This document shows, piece by piece, positions 1-8,953 of a stretch of DNA of 64,000 nucleotides. The translations under genes and the position numbers were made by a program. The stretch is taken from positions 310,001 through 374,000 of the forward strand of contig NZ_JELR01000002.1 of the NCBI RefSeq assembly GCF_000708675.1, given 5' to 3'. Under the pieces are notes generated by a model, which saw only the letters and a program-made list of their open reading frames with translations, did not search any database and was not told the origin of the DNA. Source of the DNA: Microbulbifer sp. HZ11 (lineage in GTDB: Bacteria; Pseudomonadota; Gammaproteobacteria; Pseudomonadales; Cellvibrionaceae). Position 1 is the first letter of the stretch. Every line of letters begins with the position of its first letter.

Positions 1-578
1 AGATACCCACCGGCTCCGAGCGCCACAGGAACTTCCCGCTCCACTAAAGCACCTCCGGCAATGCGCCCCCCGGCCTGCTGGTTGACCTGCACACTGGACC
101 CTCCCGCCTCAGCACCAGCGCCACCAACGACGAGATTTCCCTGGGCCACGGCGTAGGTATTACCATCCAGCCCCTTGAGAGGCGTCATCAGCAATGTGCC
201 GCCCCGCAGACTGCGGGCATTACCTACCGACGACACAACCACGTCCAGTCGCTGACCTGGTCGCGAAAAGGGCGGCAGACTAGCGGTCACCATTACGCCG
301 GCGACATTGCGCAGTTGCATATTGGTCCCGGCAGGAATCGTGATCCCCAGCTGCGAAAACATATTACTGAGACTCTGAGTGGTAAACGGAGTCTGCATGG
401 TCTGGTCCCCGCTACCATCCAGACCGACCACCAGTCCATACCCCACCAGTTGGTTATCGCGTACACCGGAAAAATCTGCCAGTTCTCGAATCGGCGTGGC
501 GGCTGCCAGAGAGCTCAGAGCTGTACTCAAGCCCACAACAACCAACAGGAGAATGGGCAATGGCAATAATTTACGCAT
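1..578 (-). CDS. flgI: Flagellar P-ring protein FlgI (3' end outside window)
   Basis: Reading the minus strand from the ATG at 578 gives a Sec signal peptide of about 27 residues ([18 protein letters not shown]...) followed by the typical FlgI opening [20 protein letters not shown] and [11 protein letters not shown]. FlgI is secreted to the periplasm and polymerises around the rod as the P ring, the peptidoglycan bushing of the flagellum, with FlgA as chaperone. About 192 of the roughly 365 expected residues are in the window; the rest lies to the left. It follows flgH by 31 bp in the flgBCDEFGHI order, so it is very probably co-transcribed. Family assignment is firm. Confidence 0.95.
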   Translation of the reverse strand, partial: MRKLLPLPILLLVVVGLSTALSSLAAATPIRELADFSGVRDNQLVGYGLVVGLDGSGDQTMQTPFTTQSLSNMFSQLGITIPAGTNMQLRNVAGVMVTASLPPFSRPGQRLDVVVSSVGNARSLRGGTLLMTPLKGLDGNTYAVAQGNLVVGGAGAEAGGSSVQVNQQAGGRIAGGALVEREVPVALGAGGY

Positions 579-609
579 GGCTTTTTCGCTGTTAAATGGG
601 AAAGGATGA

Positions 610-1284
610 TTAATAAGGAGCGATATTCAATAAAAGTCGCTGCAGCCAACCCATGGTCTGGGCTTCGTTGATATACCCATCGCCAACATACTCAATACGC
701 GCATCGGCTACCTGGGTCGACAGCACCGAGTTTTCGCCGCTGATTTCACGAGGGTCGACGATACCGGAAAAACGGATAAACTCGGTGCCCTGATTGATGC
801 GGATCTGCTTCTCGCCGCGAACGCGCAGATTTCGGTTGGGTAAGACTTCAAGCACCGTCACCGTCAGCGTACCGGAAAACGTATTGCGGGCTTCGGCTCC
901 ACCGCCACCTTCGAAATTTGAGCTGCCGCTAATATCCAGTCCATACTCGGCCAGCTTTTCCAGCCCCAGGGGAGCAGTATCCGCCGTAAAGATGGATTCG
1001 CCTTCACGGTCTGCATTCACCTCGGAATTCTTCGATGCGCTGACCTGTTCGTTGAATACAACGGTAAGTAGGTCGCCGCTCATACGCGGACGATAGTCCT
1101 CAAACAGAGGACGATAGCCAGACTCCGATTGATAGACGGATCCATTAGCCCTCGGTGTCGGCGGCAGAGGAATTTCCACCCACTCAGGCTCACCGGCCAA
1201 TGAAGACTGCGGTATCTGTGCACAGCCCGAAACAAGAAAAAATATGGTGAGCACTGAAAAGAAAGTAAGGCGTAGCATAAGCAT
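610..1284 (-). CDS. flgH: Flagellar L-ring lipoprotein FlgH
   Basis: 224 residues, the usual size for FlgH. The N-terminus is a lipoprotein signal with lipobox L-V-S-G-C, the modified Cys being residue 21. The conserved body includes [20 protein letters not shown] near residues 58-77 and the C-terminal ...[20 protein letters not shown] segment typical of the family. FlgH forms the outer-membrane L ring around the distal rod. The ATG overlaps the flgG stop by one base (TAATG), so translation is likely coupled. A second in-frame ATG two codons downstream is an alternative start and makes no difference to the product. Confidence 0.97.
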   Translation of the reverse strand: MLMLRLTFFSVLTIFFLVSGCAQIPQSSLAGEPEWVEIPLPPTPRANGSVYQSESGYRPLFEDYRPRMSGDLLTVVFNEQVSASKNSEVNADREGESIFTADTAPLGLEKLAEYGLDISGSSNFEGGGGAEARNTFSGTLTVTVLEVLPNRNLRVRGEKQIRINQGTEFIRFSGIVDPREISGENSVLSTQVADARIEYVGDGYINEAQTMGWLQRLLLNIAPY

Positions 1285-2066
1285 TACAACTGAGCCAGAC
1301 GGGAGAGCATTTCGTCAGAGGTTTGTACAGCTTTGCTATTGATTTCATAGGCGCGTTGAGTCTGGATCATATTGACCATTTCTTCCACTACGTTGACATT
1401 GGAAGTCTCCACAAATGACTGGTAGAGACTACCGGCACCGTTTACGCCGGGAATGCTTTCACTGCGCATTCCGGACGCGCTGGTTTCCAGAAACAGGTTT
1501 TCACCAATGGCTTGCAGACCGGCTGGGTTGACGAACGTCGACAAAGTTAATTGCCCTACCTCGATACTCTGCGTGGAACCGGGCTCAGTGATCGAAACAA
1601 GTCCATCTCTTCCCACAGTGACTGATAATGCGTTCTCGGGAATAATTACTGCGGGCTCCAGCGGGTAACCACTTGCGGTAACCATCTGCCCGTTCTGATC
1701 CAGCTGAAAGCTGCCGTCCCGGGAAAATGCTGTACTACCGTCAGGCATACGCACCTGAAAAAAGCCAGCGCCGTTAATGGCGAGGTCACGGGAGTTGCCG
1801 GTATTCTCCAGGCCTCCCTGAGAATGCAGCCGCTCGGTGGCGACCGGACGTACGCCGGTTCCCACCTGCATTCCAGAAGGCAGAGTATTCTGGATATCAT
1901 TGCGCGCACCGGGCTGACGCATATTCTGGTACAGGAGGTCCTCAAATACCGCCCGGGATTTTTTGAAACCATTGGTGCTGACGTTTGCCAGGTTGTTGGC
2001 AATGACGTCCATTTTTACCTGCTGGGATTCCAGACCTGTTTTGGCGGTCCACAGGGATTTAATCAT
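1284..2066 (-). CDS. flgG: Flagellar distal rod protein FlgG
   Basis: 260 residues, exactly the family length. The N-terminal rod/hook signature is present ([20 protein letters not shown], with [16 protein letters not shown]), and the C-terminus has the conserved [20 protein letters not shown] helix that packs against the N-terminal helix in the rod. FlgG makes up the distal rod that the P and L rings surround. The start is preceded by an AGAGAG purine run at a good distance. It sits between flgF and flgH in the standard order. Confidence 0.98.
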   Translation of the reverse strand: MIKSLWTAKTGLESQQVKMDVIANNLANVSTNGFKKSRAVFEDLLYQNMRQPGARNDIQNTLPSGMQVGTGVRPVATERLHSQGGLENTGNSRDLAINGAGFFQVRMPDGSTAFSRDGSFQLDQNGQMVTASGYPLEPAVIIPENALSVTVGRDGLVSITEPGSTQSIEVGQLTLSTFVNPAGLQAIGENLFLETSASGMRSESIPGVNGAGSLYQSFVETSNVNVVEEMVNMIQTQRAYEINSKAVQTSDEMLSRLAQL

Positions 2067-2091
2067 TTTGCACTCTCTCTAAATTTTGGTA

Positions 2092-2847
2092 CTAGTCCAA
2101 TGACAGGAGGCTGTCTGCCTTGCGGCCGTTTTCATCGGCACTCTCGATTACCTTGAGCTGCATATCGTAGCGGCGCGCGTTGTCGATCATTGCCACCATG
2201 GATTCCACCGGGCTGACGTTGCTACCCTCCAGAGAGCCGGAAATCAAACGCGCCTGTTCGTCCTGTGCAAGAGGAATCACGTTACCCGCCGCATCCGGTG
2301 TAACTCGGAAAAGCCCATCGGTACCGCGCTGCAGGGATTCTTCACCTGGATTCACCATTTTCAGGCGAGCTACCGGTACAAGCGCTTCAGGATCTTCCCC
2401 CGCACCGATAGCACTGATGGTGCCGTCTGTACCCACGGTGAGGCTCGCTCCCAATGGAACAATCACCGGGCCGTTTTCACCGATTACCGGGTGACCGGCC
2501 GAAGAAAGCATGCCTGTGGCATCTATCTGAAGGTCACCGCGGCGGGTATAGGCCTCACTGCCATCGCTACTCTGGACCGCGAGCCAGGCGTCGCCCTGCA
2601 GCGCGATGTCCAGTTCGCGTCCGGTGGCATTCACCGGGCCAGCGCTGAAATCCGCCCCGGGTGTGGATGCCACCACTGACGTTCGCGTAGCCAACAGCGC
2701 CTCCCCCTGAACCGGTACCGCACGCAGTGCGTAAAGCTGCGCGCGAAAACCGGAAGTCGTGGCATTGGCCAGGTTATTGCTGACGACCGATTGCTGCTCC
2801 ATGCTCTGGCGAGCGCCACTCATGGCGGTGTACAGAAGGCGATCCAT
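2092..2847 (-). CDS. flgF: Flagellar proximal rod protein FlgF
   Basis: 251 residues. The start MDRLLYTAMSGARQSMEQQS and the NNLANATTSGFR segment are diagnostic of FlgF, as is the C-terminal SNVSPVESMVAMIDNARRYD. The central part has the usual hook-like beta domain (GDAWLAVQ...TRRGDLQIDATGML). It is a minor proximal-rod subunit exported through the flagellar type III apparatus. It lies 25 bp upstream of flgG in transcription order, as expected for the rod operon. Confidence 0.97.
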   Translation of the reverse strand: MDRLLYTAMSGARQSMEQQSVVSNNLANATTSGFRAQLYALRAVPVQGEALLATRTSVVASTPGADFSAGPVNATGRELDIALQGDAWLAVQSSDGSEAYTRRGDLQIDATGMLSSAGHPVIGENGPVIVPLGASLTVGTDGTISAIGAGEDPEALVPVARLKMVNPGEESLQRGTDGLFRVTPDAAGNVIPLAQDEQARLISGSLEGSNVSPVESMVAMIDNARRYDMQLKVIESADENGRKADSLLSLD

Positions 2848-2874
2848 AGATTTAATTCCTGTGATTCAACACGA

Positions 2875-4065
2875 CTAGCGTAGATTTACCGCTGCCTGTA
2901 GCACTTCGTCCTGCACTTTGATGGTCTGGGTATTCGCCTGGTAGTTGCGCTGAGCAACGATCAAGTCCACCAATTCACGGGTAAGGTCGACGTTGGAGGT
3001 TTCCACGGCGCCCGATTCGAGGGTGCCGAACTGACCAACGCCCGCTAAGCCCAATAGCGGTTGCCCGGAACTTCCTGTTTCCACCCATACGTTATCGCCA
3101 TTGGGGGAAAGACCTTCCGGATTACGGAAATTTGCCAGGGTAATGACACCAAGAACCTGACTCTTTTCGTTGGCGTAATTGCCCCGCAGAGTGCCATCAT
3201 CATCAAATGTAATTCCCACCAACGCGCCCGCTGCATAGCCATTCTGATCGAGGGAATTGAGGGCGAAGTCATTTCCAAATTGTGTGGAACCATCAAACCG
3301 AAGCTCAAAATCCAACACATCGGCGCCGCCGCCCGGGGTAAAACTGTAGGTAGGGAAACTACTACCCGGCTCATTCAGGCTGCCATTGTTATCAAATACC
3401 AGCTGACCTGTATTAACGGTATCTGCGTTACCATCCACCGCCACACGAACCTCCCATACATTGTCCGCGGTCTTGGTGAAATAAGTGGTCATGGTGTGCT
3501 GGATACCGAGCGAGTCGTACACTGTGCCAGTGTTGGCATATGAATAGGTATCACTGTCTGTGGTATCAAATGGGAGTGCCGTACGGTCAACGATATCCAC
3601 TGTTGCATCGAGATTCATCGAGATATCCACACCCGTGGTGGGTGTCGCATTCATGGCATCGGCGGGAACACGCAGTTCCACTGGCTGACCGCCGGTACCC
3701 ACACCTGCGGGAAATCCGGTAAGCCGGGCGCCCTGCGCGTTTTGCAAGTATCCGTCTGCGGTAAGTGTGAGCTGCCCGTTTCTTGAGTAGACCACTTCAC
3801 CTGCCTGGGTAAAACGGAAAAAACCGTTGCCGTTGATACCGAGATCCAGGCTTCGCCCGGTAGCTTCCAGAGTGCCATTGGAAAAATCCTGCAGCACAGA
3901 AGCAACACGGTTACCCTGGCCAGCTAACGCACCGGTATATACGTCGGCAAACTGGACACTAGAGCCTTTGAAGCCTACGGTCTGGGAGTTGGCAATATTA
4001 TTACCGACAACGTCGAGATTGATTGCTGCGGAGTTAAGCCCGCTCAGCGCCTGTGAAAAACCCAT
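2875..4065 (-). CDS. flgE: Flagellar hook protein FlgE
   Basis: 396 residues. The N-terminus (MGFSQALSGLNSAAINLDVV, then GNNIANSQTVGFKGSSVQFADVY) and the C-terminus (SNVDLTRELVDLIVAQRNYQ) form the D0 coiled-coil of hook subunits. The length and N-terminal wording are close to the roughly 400-residue enteric FlgE, whereas many polar-flagellum hook proteins are longer, which fits the enteric-like order of the whole locus. It polymerises under the FlgD cap into the universal joint. The gene follows flgD by 43 bp. Confidence 0.97.
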   Translation of the reverse strand: MGFSQALSGLNSAAINLDVVGNNIANSQTVGFKGSSVQFADVYTGALAGQGNRVASVLQDFSNGTLEATGRSLDLGINGNGFFRFTQAGEVVYSRNGQLTLTADGYLQNAQGARLTGFPAGVGTGGQPVELRVPADAMNATPTTGVDISMNLDATVDIVDRTALPFDTTDSDTYSYANTGTVYDSLGIQHTMTTYFTKTADNVWEVRVAVDGNADTVNTGQLVFDNNGSLNEPGSSFPTYSFTPGGGADVLDFELRFDGSTQFGNDFALNSLDQNGYAAGALVGITFDDDGTLRGNYANEKSQVLGVITLANFRNPEGLSPNGDNVWVETGSSGQPLLGLAGVGQFGTLESGAVETSNVDLTRELVDLIVAQRNYQANTQTIKVQDEVLQAAVNLR

Positions 4066-4108
4066 AAAACAGTACCTGTTATGCTGTGAATTGTTGACTG
4101 GAGAGAAA

Positions 4109-4783
4109 TCAGAGAATCTGGCGGATATCGTCGAGGCTCACGGGATCAGAGATACCTCCGAGATCCAGCTTCGGTGCGCCTTGCTCATCGAGGTTTACCC
4201 CACTCACCAGGGCGTAGTTCAATGCACTGGCAGCCAGAGTGTCGCCATCAGCTGTCGCACTGACGGATACACGATAGGATCCCTCTGGTGCGACGGTGCC
4301 CTCATTGGTCATGCCATCCCATGTGAACGACTCCACGCCGGCATCCAGTGAAAATGGCTCAAAACTTCGAACCACTTCACCGGCCGCGTTGCGAATGGTG
4401 ATAAGTACTTCGTCCGCCGCCCGCGGCAACTCAATACCGAAGGGCGTGGTCGCGCCCTCCTCACCCACTAATACCCGGTCCCCTTCCACCAGCACACCTT
4501 TACCGATCATTTCGGCAGCCTGCAGCATCTGGCTCGTATCTAGCTGGCCGTTAATTCCCGCCAGGGTTTCATTGAGGCTTTCGATTCCACTTACCGTATT
4601 GATTTGTGCCAGTTGCGAAGTCATCTCTGCGTTTTCCATAGGATTCATCGGATCCTGGTTCTGCAGCTGCGCTACCAGCAGTGTCATGAAGCTATCCTGG
4701 AGATCGGCGCTTCCGCTACTGGAACCCGCAGTTGTGTTCAACGCACTACGCACGCTGCTATCGATAACATTGGCTACAGACAT
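4109..4783 (-). CDS. flgD: Flagellar hook-cap (scaffold) protein FlgD
   Basis: 224 residues. The N-terminal export and capping region contains the family signature DLQDSFMTLLVAQLQNQDPM followed by NPMENAEMTSQLAQINTV. The remainder holds the FLN-like domain (PRAADEVLITIRNAAGEVVR...WDGMTNEGTVAPEGSYRVSV) seen in FlgD structures. FlgD caps the growing hook and is discarded when the hook is finished. The start overlaps the flgC stop by one base (TGATG), indicating translational coupling. Confidence 0.97.
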   Translation of the reverse strand: MSVANVIDSSVRSALNTTAGSSSGSADLQDSFMTLLVAQLQNQDPMNPMENAEMTSQLAQINTVSGIESLNETLAGINGQLDTSQMLQAAEMIGKGVLVEGDRVLVGEEGATTPFGIELPRAADEVLITIRNAAGEVVRSFEPFSLDAGVESFTWDGMTNEGTVAPEGSYRVSVSATADGDTLAASALNYALVSGVNLDEQGAPKLDLGGISDPVSLDDIRQIL

Positions 4784-5190
4784 CAGCTTTCTCCCAGAGT
4801 GAGGGTTTTCAGCATCAACTGCTTACTGGTATTCATCACTTCGACATTGGCCTGATAAGAACGAGAGGCGGCGATCATGTCTACCATTTCATTGACAGGC
4901 TCTACATTCGGGACACTGACATAGCCCGCATCATCGGCGAGCGGGTGGTCCGGCCGATACTCCTGGCGTAAAGGTGCCGAATCCTCTACCAATCCGCGCA
5001 CACGTACTCCGCCAACACCACCGCCTTCCTGCTGGCGCGCAGCAAAGATCAGGTGCTTTGCACGGTAGGCCTCCCCATTTGGCCCAGCCACACTATCGGC
5101 GTTGGCGAGGTTACTGGCAGTGACATTCATTCGCTGCCCTTGAGCCGCCATGGCGGAACCGGAAATTTCAAATATGGAAAACATTGACAC
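4783..5190 (-). CDS. flgC: Flagellar proximal rod protein FlgC
   Basis: 135 residues when read from the GTG at 5190, giving MSMFSIFEISGSAMAAQGQR, which lines up with the usual FlgC start. That GTG has an AGGAG six bases upstream; the ATG two codons later (5184) is the alternative, and a longer reading to 5211 adds residues not seen in the family. The NVTASNLANADS motif and C-terminal VEPVNEMVDMIAASRSYQAN are characteristic. The protein is a proximal rod subunit and sits between flgB and flgD. Confidence 0.96.
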   Translation of the reverse strand: MSMFSIFEISGSAMAAQGQRMNVTASNLANADSVAGPNGEAYRAKHLIFAARQQEGGGVGGVRVRGLVEDSAPLRQEYRPDHPLADDAGYVSVPNVEPVNEMVDMIAASRSYQANVEVMNTSKQLMLKTLTLGES

Positions 5191-5249
5191 TCTGCACTCC
5201 TCGGTTTTCATTTTTTGTGGGCGCGACTGACCTAATCATCTCGCCTTTA

Positions 5250-5678
5250 TTACTCCGGCTGCATTGCCGACTTGAGTCCACGGATACGACTATTTAACAG
5301 GGTGAGTGCGGCCTGGAAACGCACGGCATTATCGGTAAACCGACTACGCTCCTGGTCCATACTGACGGTATTTCCATCAAGGCTGGGCTGATCCGGGACC
5401 CGGTACAACAGGCTCGGCCCGCTGCTGATTCCACTGCGCGCAGTAATATGTTGCGATGACGTCGTTGAAAGTTTCAGACCACTGGTTGAGCCGCTACCCC
5501 CTGTCCTCGCGGATCCTGAAGTCGCCATTGCCAATGCGCGGGAAAAATCGAAATCCCGTGCCTTGAAGTTCGGAGTATCCGCATTGGCAATATTGTTTGC
5601 CAATACCTGTTGACGTCGATTGCGCAGACCCAGTGCTTCACTGTCAAAGTTGAGTGCTGCGGAAAGCCGATCAATCAT
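5250..5678 (-). CDS. flgB: Flagellar proximal rod protein FlgB
   Basis: 142 residues, typical for FlgB. Recognisable segments are MIDRLSAALNFDSEALGLRN, then QVLANNIANADTPNFKARDFD near the N-terminus, and VSMDQERSRFTDNAVRFQAA near the C-terminus. FlgB is the first rod subunit and contacts FliE. It is the first gene of the minus-strand flg operon, with a GGGAGA ribosome site, and is divergent from flgA across 177 bp. No clear sigma-28 or sigma-54 element was seen in that gap, so the promoter class of flgB and flgA stays open. Confidence 0.96.
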   Translation of the reverse strand: MIDRLSAALNFDSEALGLRNRRQQVLANNIANADTPNFKARDFDFSRALAMATSGSARTGGSGSTSGLKLSTTSSQHITARSGISSGPSLLYRVPDQPSLDGNTVSMDQERSRFTDNAVRFQAALTLLNSRIRGLKSAMQPE

Positions 5679-5855
5679 GCAGGTTCTCCCGGTTTTATTT
5701 TTTCACGGTGAAGACTACAGACAGCCACACAAACACAATGCAGGAAATAGGCACTGCTTTTCCCCTTATTTCTCCTCTTCGAAACCGTTGATCCTTATTA
5801 TGATATCCATCAATTCACAGTCCGCCTCGAAACGCCACGCAAGGCAGCCTCTGTC

Positions 5856-6554
5856 ATGTATCGCTTTTTCAAATTTATGCTACCGCTGCTTGTACTGCTC
5901 TCCGCTACCGATCAAGTAGAAGGAGCATACAAGGAGCAAAAACTACAACGGATCGCCCAGAATTTTCTTAGCAGACAAAGTAAACACCTGGGTGAGCGTG
6001 TAGAAATACAAGTGCAGCAAAGCGCGGCTCGCTGGAATCATTGCCAGACTCCGAGCGCGTTCCTACCGGCAAATCACGAGGTTCGATGGGGACGGGTAAC
6101 GGTAGGTATACGGTGCGCAAACGCACCTCACACACGCTACCTGCAAGCGTCCATTCGGGCATTTGGGCACTACTGGGTACCTAGCGAAAATGTTCCAGCG
6201 GGCACCGAATTGAGCGCGCCGCTACTTAAGCGCGTAGAAGGAGAGCTCAGCGCTCTCCCGAAGGGAACACTGCGCAAGCGCTCCGAGATCGTGGGCCAGA
6301 TCGCCAGTCGGTTTCTGCCCTCTGGCTACGCTATCCAGCGACACCAATTGAAAACACGCCCGCTAGTCAACCGTCGGCAACCGGTCACCCTAATCGCCTC
6401 AGGTCGAGGTTTTCATATCGCACGAGAAGGGCATGCAATGGATGATGGCGCCGAGGGCGACAAAGTGCGAGTCCGCCTATCCAGCCGAAAGGTCGTCTCG
6501 GGGTTCGTGACTGGTCCCGGTCTGGTCAGTATTCACCAGACTACGATGCAGTAG
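5856..6554 (+). CDS. flgA: Flagellar P-ring assembly chaperone FlgA
   Basis: 232 residues with an N-terminal signal sequence (YRFFKFMLPLLVLLSATDQV). The C-terminal SAF/ChapFlgA part is clear: NVPAGTELSAPLLKRVEGEL, then LPKGTLRKRSEIVGQIASRF, ending in ...DKVRVRLSSRKVVSGFVTGP. FlgA is a periplasmic chaperone for FlgI. It stands divergent from flgB and upstream of flgM-flgN, the same arrangement as in E. coli. The ribosome site is weak (AAGG, 11 bases before ATG). Confidence 0.93.
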   Translation: MYRFFKFMLPLLVLLSATDQVEGAYKEQKLQRIAQNFLSRQSKHLGERVEIQVQQSAARWNHCQTPSAFLPANHEVRWGRVTVGIRCANAPHTRYLQASIRAFGHYWVPSENVPAGTELSAPLLKRVEGELSALPKGTLRKRSEIVGQIASRFLPSGYAIQRHQLKTRPLVNRRQPVTLIASGRGFHIAREGHAMDDGAEGDKVRVRLSSRKVVSGFVTGPGLVSIHQTTMQ

Positions 6555-6603
6555 CCTCCCCACGGCATATACGATAAAGCACCCCTGCGAGCACCGGACA
6601 GAA

Positions 6604-6621
6604 GTGTGACAAATGTCACAC
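6604..6621. promoter_or_regulatory. CRP/Vfr-like palindrome upstream of flgM
   Basis: The sequence is a perfect TGTGA-N6-TCACA (6605-6620), extended by one further complementary pair on each side. This equals the core consensus of the cAMP receptor protein family. Its centre is about 50 bp upstream of the start expected from the sigma-28 elements at 6630-6656, an unusual distance for simple CRP activation. The palindrome could also fold as a 7-bp hairpin after flgA, but it has no T tract, so a terminator is less likely. Confidence 0.55.
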
Positions 6622-6629
6622 AAATAGAT

Positions 6630-6656
6630 TCAAGATGGGCGAGAAAGCGCCGATAT
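6630..6656 (+). promoter_or_regulatory. Sigma-28 (FliA) promoter of flgMN
   Basis: The -35 element TCAAGATG (6630-6637), an exact 11-bp spacer and the -10 element GCCGATAT (6649-6656) fit the sigma-28 consensus TAAAGTTT-N11-GCCGATAA closely. It lies 29 bp upstream of the flgM GTG. A class 3 promoter for the anti-sigma-28 gene closes the known FliA-FlgM feedback loop. Confidence 0.88.
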
Positions 6657-6685
6657 AGCGTAGGAAGAACAACGGAGACCGCCGC

Positions 6686-6970
6686 GTGAAAATCCAGAAT
6701 ATTACCCACCTGACGCCCGCCAGCACGCTTCGCGAGAAATCGGGCAACTCAGTGGCGGAGCCTGCAACGCCAAGTAGCACACCTGGCACACAGAATAACG
6801 TTAGCCAGTTACACCAGCCTGCTGTAGACAGCAGCCACGACCTGGACTCGCTACAGGTCGATGAGCTCCGAGAAGCTATTGCATCTGGCAAATTTGAAAT
6901 CCGCGCCGACCGCATTGCCGAGGGCCTTATAGCCAGCCTTCGGGAAGACGAAGGGTTGGATGAACCATGA
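6686..6970 (+). CDS. flgM: Anti-sigma-28 factor FlgM
   Basis: 94 residues from a GTG preceded by GGAG. The protein starts MKIQNITHLTPASTLREKSG, is low in complexity in its first half, as expected for an intrinsically disordered FlgM, and has the conserved C-terminal sigma-binding half: LDSLQVDELREAIASGKFEI, then RADRIAEGLIASL. FlgM binds FliA in the cytoplasm and is exported once the hook is complete. It is driven by its own sigma-28 promoter at 6630-6656 and overlaps flgN by 4 bp (ATGA). Confidence 0.95.
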   Translation: MKIQNITHLTPASTLREKSGNSVAEPATPSSTPGTQNNVSQLHQPAVDSSHDLDSLQVDELREAIASGKFEIRADRIAEGLIASLREDEGLDEP

Positions 6971-7416
6971 GTCTGCATCAGTTTCTCCAGCAGCACCGGC
7001 AGAGAGTCGAACATCTAACCCAGCTCCTGTATGACGAGCGAACAGAGCTCAGCGCGGGTACAGTAGATGGCGGGCGACTGACAGATATTGCCAGACGCAA
7101 GCAGGAAAGCCTGCACCAGCTTAACGATCTCGAGCAACAGCGACGTACGGCTCTTCAACGCCTGGGGTACACAAATGACCGCCAAGGGGATGAACAGGCC
7201 GCGCGTGAAGCCGGTTGTCTCCCACTCTGGCAGGACCTTATCGCTCTCGCTGGTGAAGCGGAACGACTTAACCGGGCCAATGGCACGGTGATCAACATCC
7301 GCGCCGAGAGTAACCAACGATTATTGAACGCATTGCAGGAAGCCAAAGGAAAAGGCCTCTACGGTCCTGACGGCCGCGCCCGCGTACCGAATGGCAAAAT
7401 AGACTCCCGCGCGTGA
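6967..7416 (+). CDS. flgN: Flagellar secretion chaperone FlgN
   Basis: 149 residues, mainly helical, with the FlgN pattern: an N-terminal LHQFLQQHRQRVEHLTQLLY, a central DIARRKQESLHQLNDLEQQR helix and a C-terminal NRANGTVINIRAESNQRLLN segment. FlgN chaperones the hook-filament junction proteins FlgK and FlgL to the export gate. It is translationally coupled to flgM through an ATGA overlap. flgK and flgL themselves are not in the window and would be expected beyond flgI to the left. Confidence 0.93.
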   Translation: MSLHQFLQQHRQRVEHLTQLLYDERTELSAGTVDGGRLTDIARRKQESLHQLNDLEQQRRTALQRLGYTNDRQGDEQAAREAGCLPLWQDLIALAGEAERLNRANGTVINIRAESNQRLLNALQEAKGKGLYGPDGRARVPNGKIDSRA

Positions 7417-7503
7417 CGGAATCACAGCCAACTCACACGCTAGTGCTCTATTTGGTGCTCTACCTGCCTCTGCCCCCCACAACAATACTCAGGAGTCCAC
7501 AAC

Positions 7504-8748
7504 GTGACATCACTTGCACAAGCAATCAGTGACGACACTCTGGATGTCTTATTGGCCTGCCGGCCAATATTTACCCGTAACCATGATGTCGCCGCTTTTG
7601 AACTACTGTTGCAGGGCGAAACGGCACGCTCAGGTGCCACGCTCAGGCAAATTGAGGCCAGTAATCCAATTATCATGGGCAATTACAATCAGGTGTATCA
7701 GCGGGGTCAAACCAAAAGTGTCCCCGGCTTTCTTAAAGTGACGGACGACGTCATCTTTGCACCCGGCTTGCCAACGCTCTCCCAGCAACATTACATCCTG
7801 GAAGTAGCCGAAGACGTGCTTCTGACATCCGAACGCGTAGAGCGACTGAGAGAAATGGCCAAGCGTGGCTACCGGATTGCCCTGTCCAGCTACGATCCTG
7901 AAGATAGCGAGCTGGACGCGTTGCTGGACGTTGTACATATCGTGAAACTGGATCCAAGCCAGATGACCGATATGCAACTGCGTGCTGCAATAACCAAGCT
8001 TCGCATGCACGGTGTGGAAACACTCGCAGACAACCTGCAAACCAGGGAACACTTCACTACCTGTGTAAAGCTAGGATTTACCTACTATCAGGGTGATTTC
8101 CTCAGTGAGCCGTCGCCGGTAAAAGGCAAGAAAATCAGCGGCAATAAAGCACTATTACTGGAACTCCTGAACGAGCTGCAAAACCCTGCAGCATCCCCTT
8201 TACGGCTCGAAGAAATCGCACTTCAAGACCCCAAGCTTACCTATCGAATTCTAAAACTGGTCAACTCCGCAGCAGTCAGCCTACACAGGGAAGTAACTTC
8301 CATTTCCCATGCTATCGGGCTACTGGGTATGAAAGAGATCCAGCGCTGGGCAAGCCTATTCCTGATTGAAGGAGAACAGGGAAAACCCGAAGAACTGACC
8401 CGTAAAATGCTTATTCGCGGGCGCATGTGCGAAGTCCTTGCCGAAGTCAGTGGAAGTGGAAACGCCAGCGACAATTTTATTGTGGGTCTGCTATCACTTC
8501 TAGACGCAGTGATGGATATTTCCATGGAAGAGCTTATGCAACAGGTACCCCTAAGCCAAGGAGTGAAGGACGCACTACTCTATCGCAATGGACATTTGGG
8601 GGCAGTCCTGAATGAAGTTGAACTCTATGAGCAGGGTCGATTCGCAGAGCTATCGCTGATCGGAACTACGCCGATTTACGAAACTGCATATCGACACAGC
8701 GTATCCTGGGCCAGACAGGCCCAGCAGGCGTTGAATGGAGACACCTAG
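7504..8748 (+). CDS. EAL-like/HDOD domain signalling protein (CdgJ/YuxH type)
   Basis: 414 residues from a GTG with AGGAG eight bases upstream. Residues about 15-190 resemble an EAL domain, but the catalytic motif is degenerate (VAAFELLLQG in place of E-A-L/V-x-R), so cyclic-di-GMP hydrolysis is unlikely. Residues about 195-400 are an HDOD domain (LEEIALQDPKLTYRILKLVN, then SISHAIGLLGMKEIQRW). EAL-HDOD proteins of this layout affect motility in several gammaproteobacteria, CdgJ of Vibrio cholerae being the named example. It follows flgN by 87 bp in the same direction and a strong terminator follows, which suggests a link to the flagellar operon. The exact role is not known from sequence. Confidence 0.85.
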   Translation: MTSLAQAISDDTLDVLLACRPIFTRNHDVAAFELLLQGETARSGATLRQIEASNPIIMGNYNQVYQRGQTKSVPGFLKVTDDVIFAPGLPTLSQQHYILEVAEDVLLTSERVERLREMAKRGYRIALSSYDPEDSELDALLDVVHIVKLDPSQMTDMQLRAAITKLRMHGVETLADNLQTREHFTTCVKLGFTYYQGDFLSEPSPVKGKKISGNKALLLELLNELQNPAASPLRLEEIALQDPKLTYRILKLVNSAAVSLHREVTSISHAIGLLGMKEIQRWASLFLIEGEQGKPEELTRKMLIRGRMCEVLAEVSGSGNASDNFIVGLLSLLDAVMDISMEELMQQVPLSQGVKDALLYRNGHLGAVLNEVELYEQGRFAELSLIGTTPIYETAYRHSVSWARQAQQALNGDT

Positions 8749-8805
8749 TCTTCTCGGCAAGATCACCAAACTTATCGAGTACACTCTCACAGGTGTGTGA
8801 CGAAC

Positions 8806-8838
8806 AGCCCGGCGAAGCTGCGCCTTTGCCGGGCTTTT
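8806..8838 (+). terminator. Rho-independent terminator after the EAL-HDOD gene
   Basis: AGCCCGGCGAAG pairs with CTTTGCCGGGCT across a 6-base loop, followed by a short T run. It lies 58 bp after the stop of the EAL-HDOD gene and would end the flgA-flgM-flgN transcript. Confidence 0.8.
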
Positions 8839-8953
8839 CTATTTCCTAAAGCTTTTTTGAGGACGGCCGATACAACTAATAACGGGGGGCATGCGTCCGC
8901 CTGTATCGGAAATCCACAGTCAGTATTGAAACGCAACTTACCGGGATACAGTC

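Noticed and set aside
8786..8800. TCACA-N4-TGTGA near the end of the EAL-HDOD gene
   Set aside because: The half-sites are in the reverse order and the spacing is wrong for CRP; more likely a chance palindrome before the terminator.
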